Below are positions 1-8,656 of a stretch of 64,000 nt of DNA, piece after piece (the stretch's first letter is position 1; every line of letters starts with the position of its first letter). The DNA lies in the NCBI RefSeq assembly GCF_004339595.1, contig NZ_SMFU01000007.1, positions 372,001 to 436,000 of the forward strand, in the 5' to 3' direction. Under the pieces are notes generated by a model. The model did no database searches. It was not told the origin of the DNA and was given only the letters and a program-made list of their open reading frames with translations. The translations under genes were made by a program, and so were the position numbers. The stretch comes from Marinobacterium mangrovicola. GTDB taxonomy: Bacteria > Pseudomonadota > Gammaproteobacteria > Pseudomonadales > Balneatricaceae.

Positions 1-9
1 GGCAAACAT
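1..9 (-). CDS. rnfG: Start of rnfG (partial, cut by window edge)
   Basis: Only three codons (Met-Phe-Ala) are visible on the minus strand, beginning 8 bases after the rnfD stop codon. RnfG normally follows RnfD in Rnf operons, so this is probably its start; a GAG lies just upstream as a weak ribosome site. The identity rests on gene order alone, because there is too little protein to recognise. Confidence 0.4.
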
Positions 10-17
10 CTCTGTAT

Positions 18-1076
18 TCATTGGCTCTTTCCTTTCGTGCCGCGGTTTGCCTTCTTATGGCCGTAGGTACGCGGCTGAGTGTACTGGTCGATAAAGGGCG
101 CGCAGAGGTTCATCAGTAGCACCGAGAATGCCACTGCGTCGGGATAGTTGCCCCAGGTGCGGATGATATAGATCATCACGCCGATCAGTGCGCCGTAGAT
201 GATCTTGCCGCGGTTGCTGGTGGCGGACGATACCGGGTCGGTGACGATAAAAAATGCACCCAGCATGGTGGCGCCCACGCCCAGATGTACGATTGGGCTG
301 ACGTAGTTATCCGGATCGAAACCGTAGAACATGCTCGCCATCAGGAACAGCGCGATCAGCATCGACAGCGGAGCATGCCAGGTGAAGATCTTGCGTGATA
401 GCAGGAAAATACCACCCATGAACCAGGCCGCACTGATGGCGTACCAGGCCGCGACACCGTTCACCAGCACGTCCGACTGGCGCCAGAGCTCTTCGGTGGT
501 GAGGCCGGCACGGTGCTTGAGCACATCCAGTGGTGTGGCGCCGGTGAAGGAGTCGTACCACTGCTGTTCCACGCTGCCAAAGATCACCTGCAGGGTGTCG
601 AGGAAGCCGGCTACATGCCAGCCTTCGCCGTTCTGGGTGATCGGTGCGGTCCAGCGGGTCATCTCTACAGGGAAGGAGACCAGCAGCAGTGCATAGGCCA
701 CCATGGCCGGGTTGAACGGGTTGTTGCCCAGCCCGCCATAGAGCTGCTTGGCGATAACGATGGCGAAGAATATGCCGGTCGCTGTCACCCACCAGGCGGA
801 GAAGGGCGGAATCGCCACGGCCACCAGTACGGCGGTGACCAGCGCACTGCCATCCGACAGGAAAAAGCCCACGGGGCGTTTGCGCAGCTTCAGCACGGCG
901 GCTTCAAACAGCAGTGCCAGCACCGAGGCAAGCACGATCTGGATCAGCGTACCCCAGCCGAAAAATACCGTCATCGCAAGGATGCCGGGCAGGGTGGCCA
1001 GCAGCACCAGGCGCATTACATTGGCGGTGCTGTTGGCTTTGGATACGTGAGGCGAACTCAGGTGTATCAGTGCCAT
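18..1076 (-). CDS. rnfD: Rnf electron transport complex subunit D
   Basis: Integral membrane subunit of the Rnf (Rsx) complex, which couples electron flow between ferredoxin or flavodoxin and NAD(H) to ion movement. The 352-residue protein is almost entirely hydrophobic helices and is related to NqrB. The motif TGAT at residues 178-181 matches the (S/T)GAT site where RnfD/NqrB carry covalent FMN on the last Thr (181). It starts at ATG 1076, 28 bases after the rnfC stop, with AGGA about 10 bases upstream. Fourth visible gene of a minus-strand rnfABCDG order. Confidence 0.96.
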   Translation of the reverse strand: MALIHLSSPHVSKANSTANVMRLVLLATLPGILAMTVFFGWGTLIQIVLASVLALLFEAAVLKLRKRPVGFFLSDGSALVTAVLVAVAIPPFSAWWVTATGIFFAIVIAKQLYGGLGNNPFNPAMVAYALLLVSFPVEMTRWTAPITQNGEGWHVAGFLDTLQVIFGSVEQQWYDSFTGATPLDVLKHRAGLTTEELWRQSDVLVNGVAAWYAISAAWFMGGIFLLSRKIFTWHAPLSMLIALFLMASMFYGFDPDNYVSPIVHLGVGATMLGAFFIVTDPVSSATSNRGKIIYGALIGVMIYIIRTWGNYPDAVAFSVLLMNLCAPFIDQYTQPRTYGHKKANRGTKGKSQ

Positions 1077-1104
1077 CGGTCAGAGTTCCTGTGGCAGAAA
1101 AAGG

Positions 1105-3441
1105 TTAGTCATACTGGCTCAGCGTCTTGTGCAGTTCGTCGGATTTGGCCTTTGCCGCGACCAGTTCCTGTTCGATCTGCTCGCGTTCGTCGTCGGCTTC
1201 GGCCTTCTTCAGCGCGCGCTCACCCTTGGTGATCGCGGCTTTGGCCATAGCGGCGTCGATACGCAGTTGCTTAAGGTCGATGCCCGCCTGGGCCGCAGCG
1301 TCCATCTTGGCTTTCTCGACCTTGTTGAACGCTTCGGTGGCTTCATCGAAACGTTTTTTCAGATCGTCGACATCCGCTTGCAGTGCTGAGCGCTCGTCAT
1401 CGCTTTCTGCGGCTTCCAGTGCGGCTTCGGCTTTCTTAAGCTTGGTGCGCATGATCGACACCTGCTGTTTCAGCGCCTTGGCGTCCAGCGCCGGCTCGGC
1501 GGCAGGCTCGGGCTTGGCCGGTGCTTCTGTCTTTTCGGCTGTCTCGGCGGGTTGCGCTGCTTCAAAGGCTTTCTGCGCCTCGTCCGCTTTGTTCTCCAGT
1601 GTTTCCACCGTGGCGCGCAGTTTGTCGATGCCGTCCAGGCCTTTGTCTTCCGCGTTTTTCAGCGCATCCTGGGCTTTTTTAAGCTTGGTGCGGGCAACGG
1701 CTGCAGCTACTTTCAACTGCTTCAGCTCGGCGTTGCCGCCCTCGGAGGGCGCGGGGGAGCCGGCCTCAAGTGCCTTCTCGGCGGCTTCCGCCTTGCTACG
1801 CGCATCGTTCAGCGCCTGCTCAAGCTCCGCCAGGCCTTCGCTATTGCCGGCGGCGGCTTCGTCAAACGCCTTCTGTGCCTTCTTCAGTTTGGTGCGCGCC
1901 ACAGCGGCGGCTGTCTTCAGTTGCTTGATGTCTGGAGTAGCCTGCTCGGTGGCTTCTTCCTTGGGTTTGGCGGCTGCAGCCTTGCGTGCTTCCTGAGCCT
2001 TCGCGGCTTCTGCTGCGCGCGCCTTACGTTTGGCCTCCTTCTCCGCCGCTTCACGTTCCAGGCGAGCCTGGCGTGCTTCGAAGCGTTCACGGGCGTGGTC
2101 AGCTTTCTGCTGCTCGCGCTCTTCGGTTCGGATCTCCGACTTGGCGAAACGGTAATACTGAACCAGTGGGATGTTGCTCGGGCAGACATAGGCGCAGGCG
2201 CCGCATTCGATGCAGTCAAACAGGTTGTGGTGCCTGGCCTTGTCGAACTCGCGTCCCTTGGCAAACCAGTAGAGCTGCTGTGGTAGCAGGTCGGCCGGGC
2301 AGGCCTGCTCGCACATGCCGCAGCGGATGCAGGCCTGGGCCGGTGGCGCGGGCGGCATCTCCTGCTGAGTGGCAGCGATCAGGCAGTTGGTGGTCTTGAT
2401 TACCGGGATGCGGTCGTTGTCGACGGTCACGCCCATCATCGGGCCGCCCATCACCAGTCGTGACAGGGCCTCGGGTCGTAGATCGCAGGCTTCCAGCAGG
2501 CTGCGGAACGGTGTGCCCAGTAGTACCTCGAGGTTCTTCGGATGGCGCACCGCGTCGCCAGTGACGGTGACGATACGGGAGATCAGTGGTTCGCCCTTGT
2601 GGACGGCGCGGTAAACGGCCGATGTGGTGCCCACGTTCTGACAAACGATACCGATATCCGCCGGGATTTTGCCGGCCGGTACTTCAATATCTGTCAGCAG
2701 CTTGATCAGCTGACGTTCGCCGCCGGACGGGTACTTGGTCGGTACCACTACGATATCAATATTGAGATCGCAGTGTTTAACCGCCGCTTCCAGTGCGTGG
2801 ATGGCGTTGGTCTTGTTGTCTTCAATGCCGATCAGGATATGGCTCGGGCGCAACAGGTGGGCGATGACCTCGATGCCACCGATAATCTCGTGCGGACGCT
2901 CACGCATCAGCATATCGTCGGCGGTGATGTACGGTTCGCACTCCGCGGCGTTGATGATCAGCGTATTAACGATGTGATCTTCGCTCAGGTGCAGCTTCAC
3001 ATCGGTGGGAAAGCCTGCGCCGCCCATGCCCGAGATGCCGCTGGCGCGGATATGCTCGATCAGTTCGGTGCGCTCAATGGCCTTGTAGTCGGCTATCCCT
3101 TCATGCTCGATCCAGCGATCTTCGCCGTCTGCTTCGATCACAATGCACTCGCCGCTCAGTCCCGATGCGTGAGGCACCGGGTAGTGGGCGATATCGATCA
3201 CCTTGCCGGAGGTTGGTGCGTGTACGGAAGCGCTGATGCGGCCGATCGGCTCTGCGATCAGCTGGCCTTTAAGCACGCTGTCGCCAACGCTGACCAGGGG
3301 ATCGGCGGGGCCGCCGATATGCTGTTGCATCGGCAGCACCAGCTGCTGCGGCAGCGGTGCTTTGCCGATCGGCGCGCGGGTAGACTGCTTCTTGTTTTCA
3401 GGCGGATGGATGCCGCCGTGAAAAGAGAACACCTGGGACAT
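1105..3441 (-). CDS. rnfC: Rnf electron transport complex subunit C, long C-terminal repeat tail
   Basis: Peripheral NADH- and FMN-binding, iron-sulfur subunit of Rnf. The start is ATG 3441, whose A overlaps the rnfB stop (TGATG); the frame is open further upstream but family proteins begin at [10 protein letters not shown]. The protein has 778 residues. Two ferredoxin motifs, CIRCGMCEQACP (about 370-381) and CIECGACAYVCP (about 409-420), bind two 4Fe-4S clusters. From about residue 440 to the end it is Ala/Lys/Glu-rich and predicted coiled coil, with four related units around RTKLKKA (the last reads KAAITKGERALKKA). Such tails occur in gammaproteobacterial RnfC/RsxC; their length varies and their function is unsettled. 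Confidence 0.95.
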   Translation of the reverse strand: MSQVFSFHGGIHPPENKKQSTRAPIGKAPLPQQLVLPMQQHIGGPADPLVSVGDSVLKGQLIAEPIGRISASVHAPTSGKVIDIAHYPVPHASGLSGECIVIEADGEDRWIEHEGIADYKAIERTELIEHIRASGISGMGGAGFPTDVKLHLSEDHIVNTLIINAAECEPYITADDMLMRERPHEIIGGIEVIAHLLRPSHILIGIEDNKTNAIHALEAAVKHCDLNIDIVVVPTKYPSGGERQLIKLLTDIEVPAGKIPADIGIVCQNVGTTSAVYRAVHKGEPLISRIVTVTGDAVRHPKNLEVLLGTPFRSLLEACDLRPEALSRLVMGGPMMGVTVDNDRIPVIKTTNCLIAATQQEMPPAPPAQACIRCGMCEQACPADLLPQQLYWFAKGREFDKARHHNLFDCIECGACAYVCPSNIPLVQYYRFAKSEIRTEEREQQKADHARERFEARQARLEREAAEKEAKRKARAAEAAKAQEARKAAAAKPKEEATEQATPDIKQLKTAAAVARTKLKKAQKAFDEAAAGNSEGLAELEQALNDARSKAEAAEKALEAGSPAPSEGGNAELKQLKVAAAVARTKLKKAQDALKNAEDKGLDGIDKLRATVETLENKADEAQKAFEAAQPAETAEKTEAPAKPEPAAEPALDAKALKQQVSIMRTKLKKAEAALEAAESDDERSALQADVDDLKKRFDEATEAFNKVEKAKMDAAAQAGIDLKQLRIDAAMAKAAITKGERALKKAEADDEREQIEQELVAAKAKSDELHKTLSQYD

Positions 3442-4037
3442 CAGTGTGCCTCCGAAGTGGCCAGGCCACGGCCACGGTCTGTGGCGATCAGGTCCATGGG
3501 GGCCGGCGGTTCCGGCCACTTCCAGGTGTTTGGCGTGGTTTCAATCGGGATCATGTCGATACAGTCAACCGGGCAGGGCTCGACGCAGAGGTCGCAGCCG
3601 GTGCATTCAGTGGTAATAACGGTGTGCATCTGTTTAGCGGCACCGAGGATCGCGTCCACAGGGCAGGCCTGGATGCACTTGGTGCAGCCGATGCACTCGT
3701 CTTCGCGGATAAAGGCGACAGACTTGGGTTTTTCTTCGCCGTGCTCAGAGTCCAGAGGGACGGCCTCTACGTCGAGCAGATCCGCCAGTGCCTCGATGGT
3801 GCTCTGACCACCCGGAGGGCATTTATTGATCGCGTCGCCGTTGGAGATTGCTTCGGCGTAGGGGCGGCAACCCGGATAGCCGCATTGACCGCATTGGGTC
3901 TGCGGCAGAATGGCATCTATCTGGTCGACGATCGGATTACCTTCCACCTTGAAGCGCACCGAGGCATAGCCCAGCAGTACGCCGAAGGCGGCGGCAAGCA
4001 GTAACAGGACAATAATTGCTGTCAGTACGGTACCCAT
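3441..4037 (-). CDS. rnfB: Rnf electron transport complex subunit B
   Basis: Iron-sulfur subunit of Rnf, 198 residues. An N-terminal membrane helix (about 3-24) is followed by the Fe-S domain CGQCGYPGC (Cys49, 52, 57) with Cys73 as the probable fourth ligand. Two ferredoxin motifs follow, [12 protein letters not shown] (115-125) and [12 protein letters not shown] (145-155), giving three predicted 4Fe-4S clusters. ATG 4037 is preceded by AAGGAG at good spacing, and that Shine-Dalgarno overlaps the rnfA stop codon. The stop overlaps the rnfC start by one base, indicating translational coupling. Confidence 0.96.
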   Translation of the reverse strand: MGTVLTAIIVLLLLAAAFGVLLGYASVRFKVEGNPIVDQIDAILPQTQCGQCGYPGCRPYAEAISNGDAINKCPPGGQSTIEALADLLDVEAVPLDSEHGEEKPKSVAFIREDECIGCTKCIQACPVDAILGAAKQMHTVITTECTGCDLCVEPCPVDCIDMIPIETTPNTWKWPEPPAPMDLIATDRGRGLATSEAH

Positions 4038-4046
4038 GCTAACTCC

Positions 4047-4628
4047 TTAGAACCGCACCAGGCCGGTGAATCCCATGAAGGCCAGCGACATCAGGCCGGC
4101 GGTAACCATGCCGATCGCCGCACCACGGAAGGGGACTGGCACGTCGGCGACTGCTACGCGCTCGCGTATCGCTGAGAACAGCACCAGTGCCAGGGAGAAA
4201 CCCACGGCGGCGCCGAAGCCGTAAGCGATCGACTCAAAGAAGTCGTTCTGCTTCTTGATGTTGAGCAGGGCGACACCGAGCACGGCGCAGTTGGTGGTGA
4301 TCAGCGGCAGGAAAATCCCCAGCAGCTTATAAAGTAGCGGGCTGGTTTTATGCACCACCATCTCGGTGAACTGAACCACCACGGCGATCACCAGAATAAA
4401 GGAGATCGTCTGCAGGAAGGTCAGATCAAACGGCTTCAGCAGGTAGGTGTAAACCAGGTAGCTGCAGACCGATGACAGGGTCAGAACGAAGGTGGTGGCC
4501 AACGACATGCCCATCGCCGTCTCCAGCTTGTTGGACACGCCCATGAACGGGCAGAGGCCGAGAAACTGGACGAGGACGAAGTTGTTGACCAGTACGGTGC
4601 TGATCAGTATGAGCAGGAAGTCTGTCAT
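4047..4628 (-). CDS. rnfA: Rnf electron transport complex subunit A
   Basis: Six-helix membrane subunit of Rnf (193 residues), homologous to NqrE and RnfE. The sequence shows the usual N-terminal [20 protein letters not shown] signature, whose Cys is one of the two thought to hold a membrane-embedded Fe-S cluster, and a later TTNCAVLG with the second Cys. It is the first gene of the rnf run. The 196-base gap upstream to cysN contains a long imperfect palindrome (4705-4760), so the rnf promoter probably lies between 4630 and 4780 on the minus strand, although no clear sigma-70 boxes were picked. Confidence 0.96.
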   Translation of the reverse strand: MTDFLLILISTVLVNNFVLVQFLGLCPFMGVSNKLETAMGMSLATTFVLTLSSVCSYLVYTYLLKPFDLTFLQTISFILVIAVVVQFTEMVVHKTSPLLYKLLGIFLPLITTNCAVLGVALLNIKKQNDFFESIAYGFGAAVGFSLALVLFSAIRERVAVADVPVPFRGAAIGMVTAGLMSLAFMGFTGLVRF

Positions 4629-4704
4629 AACGACTGTCGTTACCTTGTGTTGGCGGCGAGTCGCCGGAAAATTCGGAAACCGCTGATTTTACCTGAATTG
4701 GAGA

Positions 4705-4760
4705 AACCGGTGTACAGCACCTGAAACACTTTAAAAGTTGTACAGGCCCATACACCGGTT
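4705..4760. repeat. Long imperfect inverted repeat upstream of rnfA
   Basis: Perfect 10-base arms AACCGGTGTA (4705-4714) and TACACCGGTT (4751-4760) enclose a further partly symmetrical core (CCTG/CAGG, CTTTAAAAG). The element spans 56 bases between cysN and rnfA. It could be an operator, a transcript hairpin or a terminator arm; no U-run follows either arm. Confidence 0.6.
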
Positions 4761-4775
4761 ATCGTTTTGCGACGT

Positions 4776-4815
4776 GGAGCCAGACCCCGCGTCATCAAAG
4801 GCGCGGGTAGGCTCC
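4776..4815 (-). terminator. Stem-loop downstream of cysN
   Basis: Two nested stems, GGAGCC/GGCTCC (4776-4781, 4810-4815) and CCCGCG/CGCGGG (4786-4791, 4802-4807), with a 10-base loop, lie 9 bases after the cysN stop. There is no T-run on the minus strand after it, so this is at best a weak terminator or an mRNA 3' stabiliser. Confidence 0.4.
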
Positions 4816-4824
4816 GGCAGGCGG

Positions 4825-6516
4825 TTAGATCAGTTCCGCCCGAACCAGGGCTTGAGTCAGGGATTCAACCTGGCTGTTGATATCCGCGTTGGCATCCAGG
4901 GATGCGTCCGCAGCATCGGTGTAGCCGGCGCTAAACGCGTTTTCAGTTGCAGCGGAGGTCAGGACCACGAAACCGTTCTGTTTCAGCAGCTCGGCAAGTG
5001 CAGCCAGATCGGTGCCTTCAGGCTGGTTGCCCGGCTCTACGACCAGCGGCATGCGGCCGCGTTCGAACAGGCGCTTCTCCAGGGTGTAGAGCAGTGCTGC
5101 GCTGTTATCACCTGCGTCGATGCTGACGATGCCAGGCTTCTGGCCGAAGCGGCGAGCACGGTCGTCGGCGGAGACAGCAGACGTGGTGTAGATCGAGTCG
5201 TCATCCAGAGCCAGAGAGTCGCCGATGATCATGCCGGCGGCAACGGTGGCGTTGGTCAGACGGTCGACGATGATAAATGAGCCGGTACCAGCGTGCTCGC
5301 GATAGTCATCTGCGACCAGTTCGCGCTCTACATCGATCTCTACCCGGGCGATCTCGTTCAGCGCCAGCGTCGCGGCAGGAGCCTGCTCCAGGGTGTTGAC
5401 GTCGATGCGGTGACGGATAGCGGTGATGCTGCCCGCGGTGCGCGAAGTCGCCAGCTTGATGTCGTAGCTGCGGCCCGGTACCAGCTCCTGCTCGGCCATC
5501 CATACCAGGTTGGCATCGAAGCGACGGGTAACGTCAGGCACGTGCTGGGAGTTGACGATCAGATCGCCGCGGGAAACGTCGATTTCGTCTTCCAGGGTTA
5601 GCGTCACGGACATCGGCGGGAAGGCTTCTTCCATTTCGCCATCAAAGGTGACGATCGATTTGACGCGGCTGGATTTGCCTGACGGCAGTACGGTGACTTC
5701 GTCGCCAACGCGGACGATGCCGGAGGTCAGGGTGCCGCAGTAACCGCGGAAGTTCAGGTTCGGACGGTTAACGTACTGAACCGGGAAGCGCAGTGCTTCC
5801 TTGTTGAACTCCTTGGCAATCTCAACGTTTTCCAGCTGAGCCATCAGCGGCTCGCCATCAAACCAGGGCATGCTCTCGGAACGATTAACCACGTTGTCGC
5901 CCTTGAGTGCAGAGATCGGGGCAAAGTGGATGTTCGGCAGGTTCAGCTGCTCGGCAAAGGCCAGATAGTCGCGCTTGATCTCTTCGTAACGCTCTTCGCT
6001 GAAGTCCACCAGGTCCATCTTGTTGATGGCAACGATGGTGTGCTTGATACCCAGCAGGGAGACGATGAAGCTGTGGCGGCGGGTCTGTACCTGTACGCCA
6101 TGACGGGCATCGATCAGGATGATCGCCAGGTCACAGGTAGAAGCGCCGGTGGCCATGTTGCGGGTGTACTGCTCGTGCCCCGGGGTGTCGGCGATGATGA
6201 ACTTGCGCTTGGAGGTCGAGAAGTAGCGGTAGGCTACATCGATGGTGATGCCCTGTTCGCGCTCTGCCTGCAGGCCGTCGACCAGCAGCGCCAGGTCGAT
6301 CTCTTCACCAGTGGTGCCGACTTTCTTGCTGTCGGACTGGATCGCGGCGAGCTGATCTTCATAGATCATTTTGGAATCGTGCAGCAGTCGGCCGATCAGG
6401 GTGGATTTGCCGTCGTCAACGCTACCGCAGGTCAGGAAACGCAGCAGTTCCTTGTTCTCGTGCTGGTTCAGGTACGCTTCAATATCGTCTGCGATCAGTT
6501 CGGATTGGTGGCTCAT
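4825..6516 (-). CDS. cysN: Sulfate adenylyltransferase subunit 1 with vestigial APS-kinase tail
   Basis: GTPase subunit of ATP sulfurylase; GTP hydrolysis drives formation of APS from sulfate and ATP together with CysD. The EF-Tu-like G domain is intact: GSVDDGKST (about 31-39), DTPGH and NKMD, followed by beta-barrel domains to about residue 445. The last 116 residues (448-563) align by eye with the APS kinase domain of CysNC fusions (VSADDR start, LEKRL, FVVLTSA, final helix). The P-loop GLSGSGKS is replaced by DAGDNSAA, and the segment holding the lid and substrate loops is missing. Full CysNC proteins are about 630 residues, stand-alone CysN about 475; this 563-residue protein is intermediate. 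Adenylyltransferase activity is expected, kinase activity is not. Confidence 0.93.
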   Translation of the reverse strand: MSHQSELIADDIEAYLNQHENKELLRFLTCGSVDDGKSTLIGRLLHDSKMIYEDQLAAIQSDSKKVGTTGEEIDLALLVDGLQAEREQGITIDVAYRYFSTSKRKFIIADTPGHEQYTRNMATGASTCDLAIILIDARHGVQVQTRRHSFIVSLLGIKHTIVAINKMDLVDFSEERYEEIKRDYLAFAEQLNLPNIHFAPISALKGDNVVNRSESMPWFDGEPLMAQLENVEIAKEFNKEALRFPVQYVNRPNLNFRGYCGTLTSGIVRVGDEVTVLPSGKSSRVKSIVTFDGEMEEAFPPMSVTLTLEDEIDVSRGDLIVNSQHVPDVTRRFDANLVWMAEQELVPGRSYDIKLATSRTAGSITAIRHRIDVNTLEQAPAATLALNEIARVEIDVERELVADDYREHAGTGSFIIVDRLTNATVAAGMIIGDSLALDDDSIYTTSAVSADDRARRFGQKPGIVSIDAGDNSAALLYTLEKRLFERGRMPLVVEPGNQPEGTDLAALAELLKQNGFVVLTSAATENAFSAGYTDAADASLDANADINSQVESLTQALVRAELI

Positions 6517-6583
6517 AACTATTCGGTACTCGTTCGAAATCTGTAGCGGGAGATTAGTCTGCTTCGATCAACTCTACTGAGGA

Positions 6584-7504
6584 TCAGAAGTAGCCCTCGA
6601 TCTTTTTCTGCTCCATGGAGCCAGCGCTGTCGTGGTCGATGGCGCGACCCTGGCGCTCTGACGTGGTGGTCAGCAGCATCTCCTGAATGATGTCAGGCAG
6701 GGTGTCGGCTTCGGATTCCACGGCACCGGTCAGCGGGTAGCAGCCCAGGGTACGGAAACGGATAGATTTCATCATCGGCTGTTCTTCTTCACCCAGCGGC
6801 ATACGATCGTCATCGACCATTACCAGCATGCCGTCGCGCTCAACCACCGGACGCACTGCGGAGTAGTACAGCGGAACGATGGGGATGCTTTCCAGGTAGA
6901 TGTACTGCCAGATGTCCAGCTCGGTCCAGTTAGACAGCGGGAATACACGGATGCTCTCACCCTTGTCGACGCGGGTGTTGTAGATGTTCCACAGTTCCGG
7001 GCGCTGGTTTTTCGGGTCCCAGCGATGGTTGCTGTCGCGGAAGGAGAATACACGTTCTTTGGCGCGGGATTTTTCTTCATCACGACGGGCGCCACCAAAG
7101 GCTGCGTCGAACTTGTACTTGTTCAGCGCCTGCTTCAGGGACTGGGTCTTCATGATGTCGGTATGCTTGGCCGAGCCGTGGGTAAACGGGCCCACGCCCA
7201 TGTCGACGCCTTCCTGGTTGATATGCACGATCAGATCCATGCCAGCTTCTTCAGCCATCTTGTCACGGAACTTGATCATCTCCTTGAACTTCCAGGTGGT
7301 GTCAACGTGCATCAGCGGGAACGGCGGAGTGCCCGGGTAGAACGCCTTGCGTGCCAGATGCAGCATCACCGAAGAGTCCTTGCCGATGGAGTAGAGCATT
7401 ACCGGATTATCAAACTCCGCTGCCACTTCCCGGATGATGTGAATACTTTCTGCTTCCAGCTGCTTTAGATGGGTTAAACGGTGTTCCGGTAACTGATTCA
7501 TCAT
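6584..7504 (-). CDS. cysD: Sulfate adenylyltransferase subunit 2
   Basis: Catalytic subunit of ATP sulfurylase, an adenine nucleotide alpha-hydrolase (PP-loop) protein that forms APS from ATP and sulfate. The PP-loop reads [10 protein letters not shown] near residue 40, and the C-terminal half contains the conserved [10 protein letters not shown] and [14 protein letters not shown] blocks; the C terminus KKIEGYF is typical. Two adjacent ATGs are possible (7504, 7501); GAAGAG upstream suits either, and the family length (about 303) does not decide. cysN starts 67 bases downstream. The gene diverges from the TauE-like gene across an AT-rich control region. Confidence 0.97.
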   Translation of the reverse strand: MMNQLPEHRLTHLKQLEAESIHIIREVAAEFDNPVMLYSIGKDSSVMLHLARKAFYPGTPPFPLMHVDTTWKFKEMIKFRDKMAEEAGMDLIVHINQEGVDMGVGPFTHGSAKHTDIMKTQSLKQALNKYKFDAAFGGARRDEEKSRAKERVFSFRDSNHRWDPKNQRPELWNIYNTRVDKGESIRVFPLSNWTELDIWQYIYLESIPIVPLYYSAVRPVVERDGMLVMVDDDRMPLGEEEQPMMKSIRFRTLGCYPLTGAVESEADTLPDIIQEMLLTTTSERQGRAIDHDSAGSMEQKKIEGYF

Positions 7505-7797
7505 GCGCTCTTCAAAACTGTTGTCGGGTTCGATGAGTAATTCTTGGTTGCTGGACTCGTTGGTGGAGTAGGCACATACAACCTTCGATGCGGCGAGATT
7601 ATCGCTGAGTTTTTATAAAATCAAAAAGAATAAATGGAAATTTTTCGATGCTCTAAAGTTATAAAGGGTTGTTTGGGCCTGGTGTGCTTCTATGTAACCT
7701 TTGGGAATAACAAAATTATCATTAATTATTTTGTGTTATATAACCTAGCCGCTACTATGGCGCATCGTTTTGTACTTTAGGAAGCAGGGTGCCCGTA
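7505..7797. promoter_or_regulatory. AT-rich divergent control region, cysD / permease-cysI
   Basis: About 290 bases without a gene separate the two divergent sulfur transcripts. The central part (7600-7750) is strikingly AT-rich compared with its surroundings. It contains a minus-strand TATAAA around 7613-7618, a candidate -10 for cysD, and the palindrome GTTATATAAC (7735-7744) ahead of the rightward gene. In enterobacteria such cys promoters are bound by CysB; a CysB-type site is plausible but its consensus is too loose to place by eye. Confidence 0.45.
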
Positions 7798-8583
7798 ATG
7801 GAATTCGCGTACATATTTGCAGGGTTGTTTGTCGGCGTTGTTGTCGGCCTCACCGGTATCGGTGGTGGTGCCCTGATGACGCCTATCCTGATCGTCGTTT
7901 TCGGCATTCCGCCTTTTGTTGCTGTCAGTACCGATCTGCTCTACGCCGCGATCACCAAATGTGGCGGTGTGGTCTCCTATGCGCGTAACAAGCTTGTGCA
8001 GTGGAAGATTGTTGGCTTTCTTCTGCTCGGTTCTATCCCGGGCAGTCTGTTTACTCTTAACTATCTGGAGGGGCTCGAAGGCCTTGAGCAGATAGAGCAC
8101 CTGATGAATATGACGCTGGGTGTCTCGCTGGTGCTCACTTCAGTTGCGGTATTTATGCGTGCGCGGATCCGTGATCTGGCCGGTTCGCTGCGCGATAATC
8201 CGTTCACCTCCAGCGTGCGTCGCTGGCGTCCTGTGATCACGGTGCTTACCGGCTTTGCGCTGGGTGCCATGGTAACGCTTTCTTCGGTCGGTGCGGGTGC
8301 TCTGGGAACAGCGCTGTTGATTGTTCTCTACCCGCGCATGACAATGCCCGCCATTGTGGGAACCGATCTGGTCCACGCGGTGGTTTTGACTTCTGTGGCA
8401 GGTGCCGGTCACTACCAGATGGGTGGTGTTGATCTGGAACTGCTGCTTTACCTGCTGGCGGGTTCGCTGCCAGGGGTATTCGTAGGCAGTCATTTCGGTG
8501 TCCGCCTGTCACCTCGCCTGATGCAGCCGATCATGGGGTCGCTGCTGATGGTCATAGGGCTGAGGTTTGTAATCGCAGCCTGA
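7798..8583 (+). CDS. TauE/SafE-family membrane permease (putative sulfite/sulfoacetate transporter)
   Basis: Polytopic membrane protein of the TauE/SafE (DUF81) family, about 261 residues and eight predicted helices. The two halves carry similar glycine-rich motifs, GLTGIGGGALMTP near the N terminus and SSVGAGALGTALL in the second half. Family members move sulfite, sulfoacetate, taurine-derived anions or other organosulfur compounds; direction and substrate cannot be read from sequence. Lying 73 bases before cysI in the same orientation, a role in sulfite or sulfate handling is likely. The start is uncertain: ATG 7798 is used here, but GTG 7789, three codons upstream behind AGGAAG, is equally possible. 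Confidence 0.85.
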   Translation: MEFAYIFAGLFVGVVVGLTGIGGGALMTPILIVVFGIPPFVAVSTDLLYAAITKCGGVVSYARNKLVQWKIVGFLLLGSIPGSLFTLNYLEGLEGLEQIEHLMNMTLGVSLVLTSVAVFMRARIRDLAGSLRDNPFTSSVRRWRPVITVLTGFALGAMVTLSSVGAGALGTALLIVLYPRMTMPAIVGTDLVHAVVLTSVAGAGHYQMGGVDLELLLYLLAGSLPGVFVGSHFGVRLSPRLMQPIMGSLLMVIGLRFVIAA

Positions 8584-8656
8584 GATTCGAACGAATCCTT
8601 TTAAAACGACAACCTTAAGTGAACCCGGGTTTTGTCCCGGTTGAAGGTAGCCAATC

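Noticed and set aside
2542..3807. A 421-codon plus-strand frame opposite rnfC and rnfB
   Set aside because: It crosses two conserved rnf genes whose cysteine motifs are read on the minus strand.
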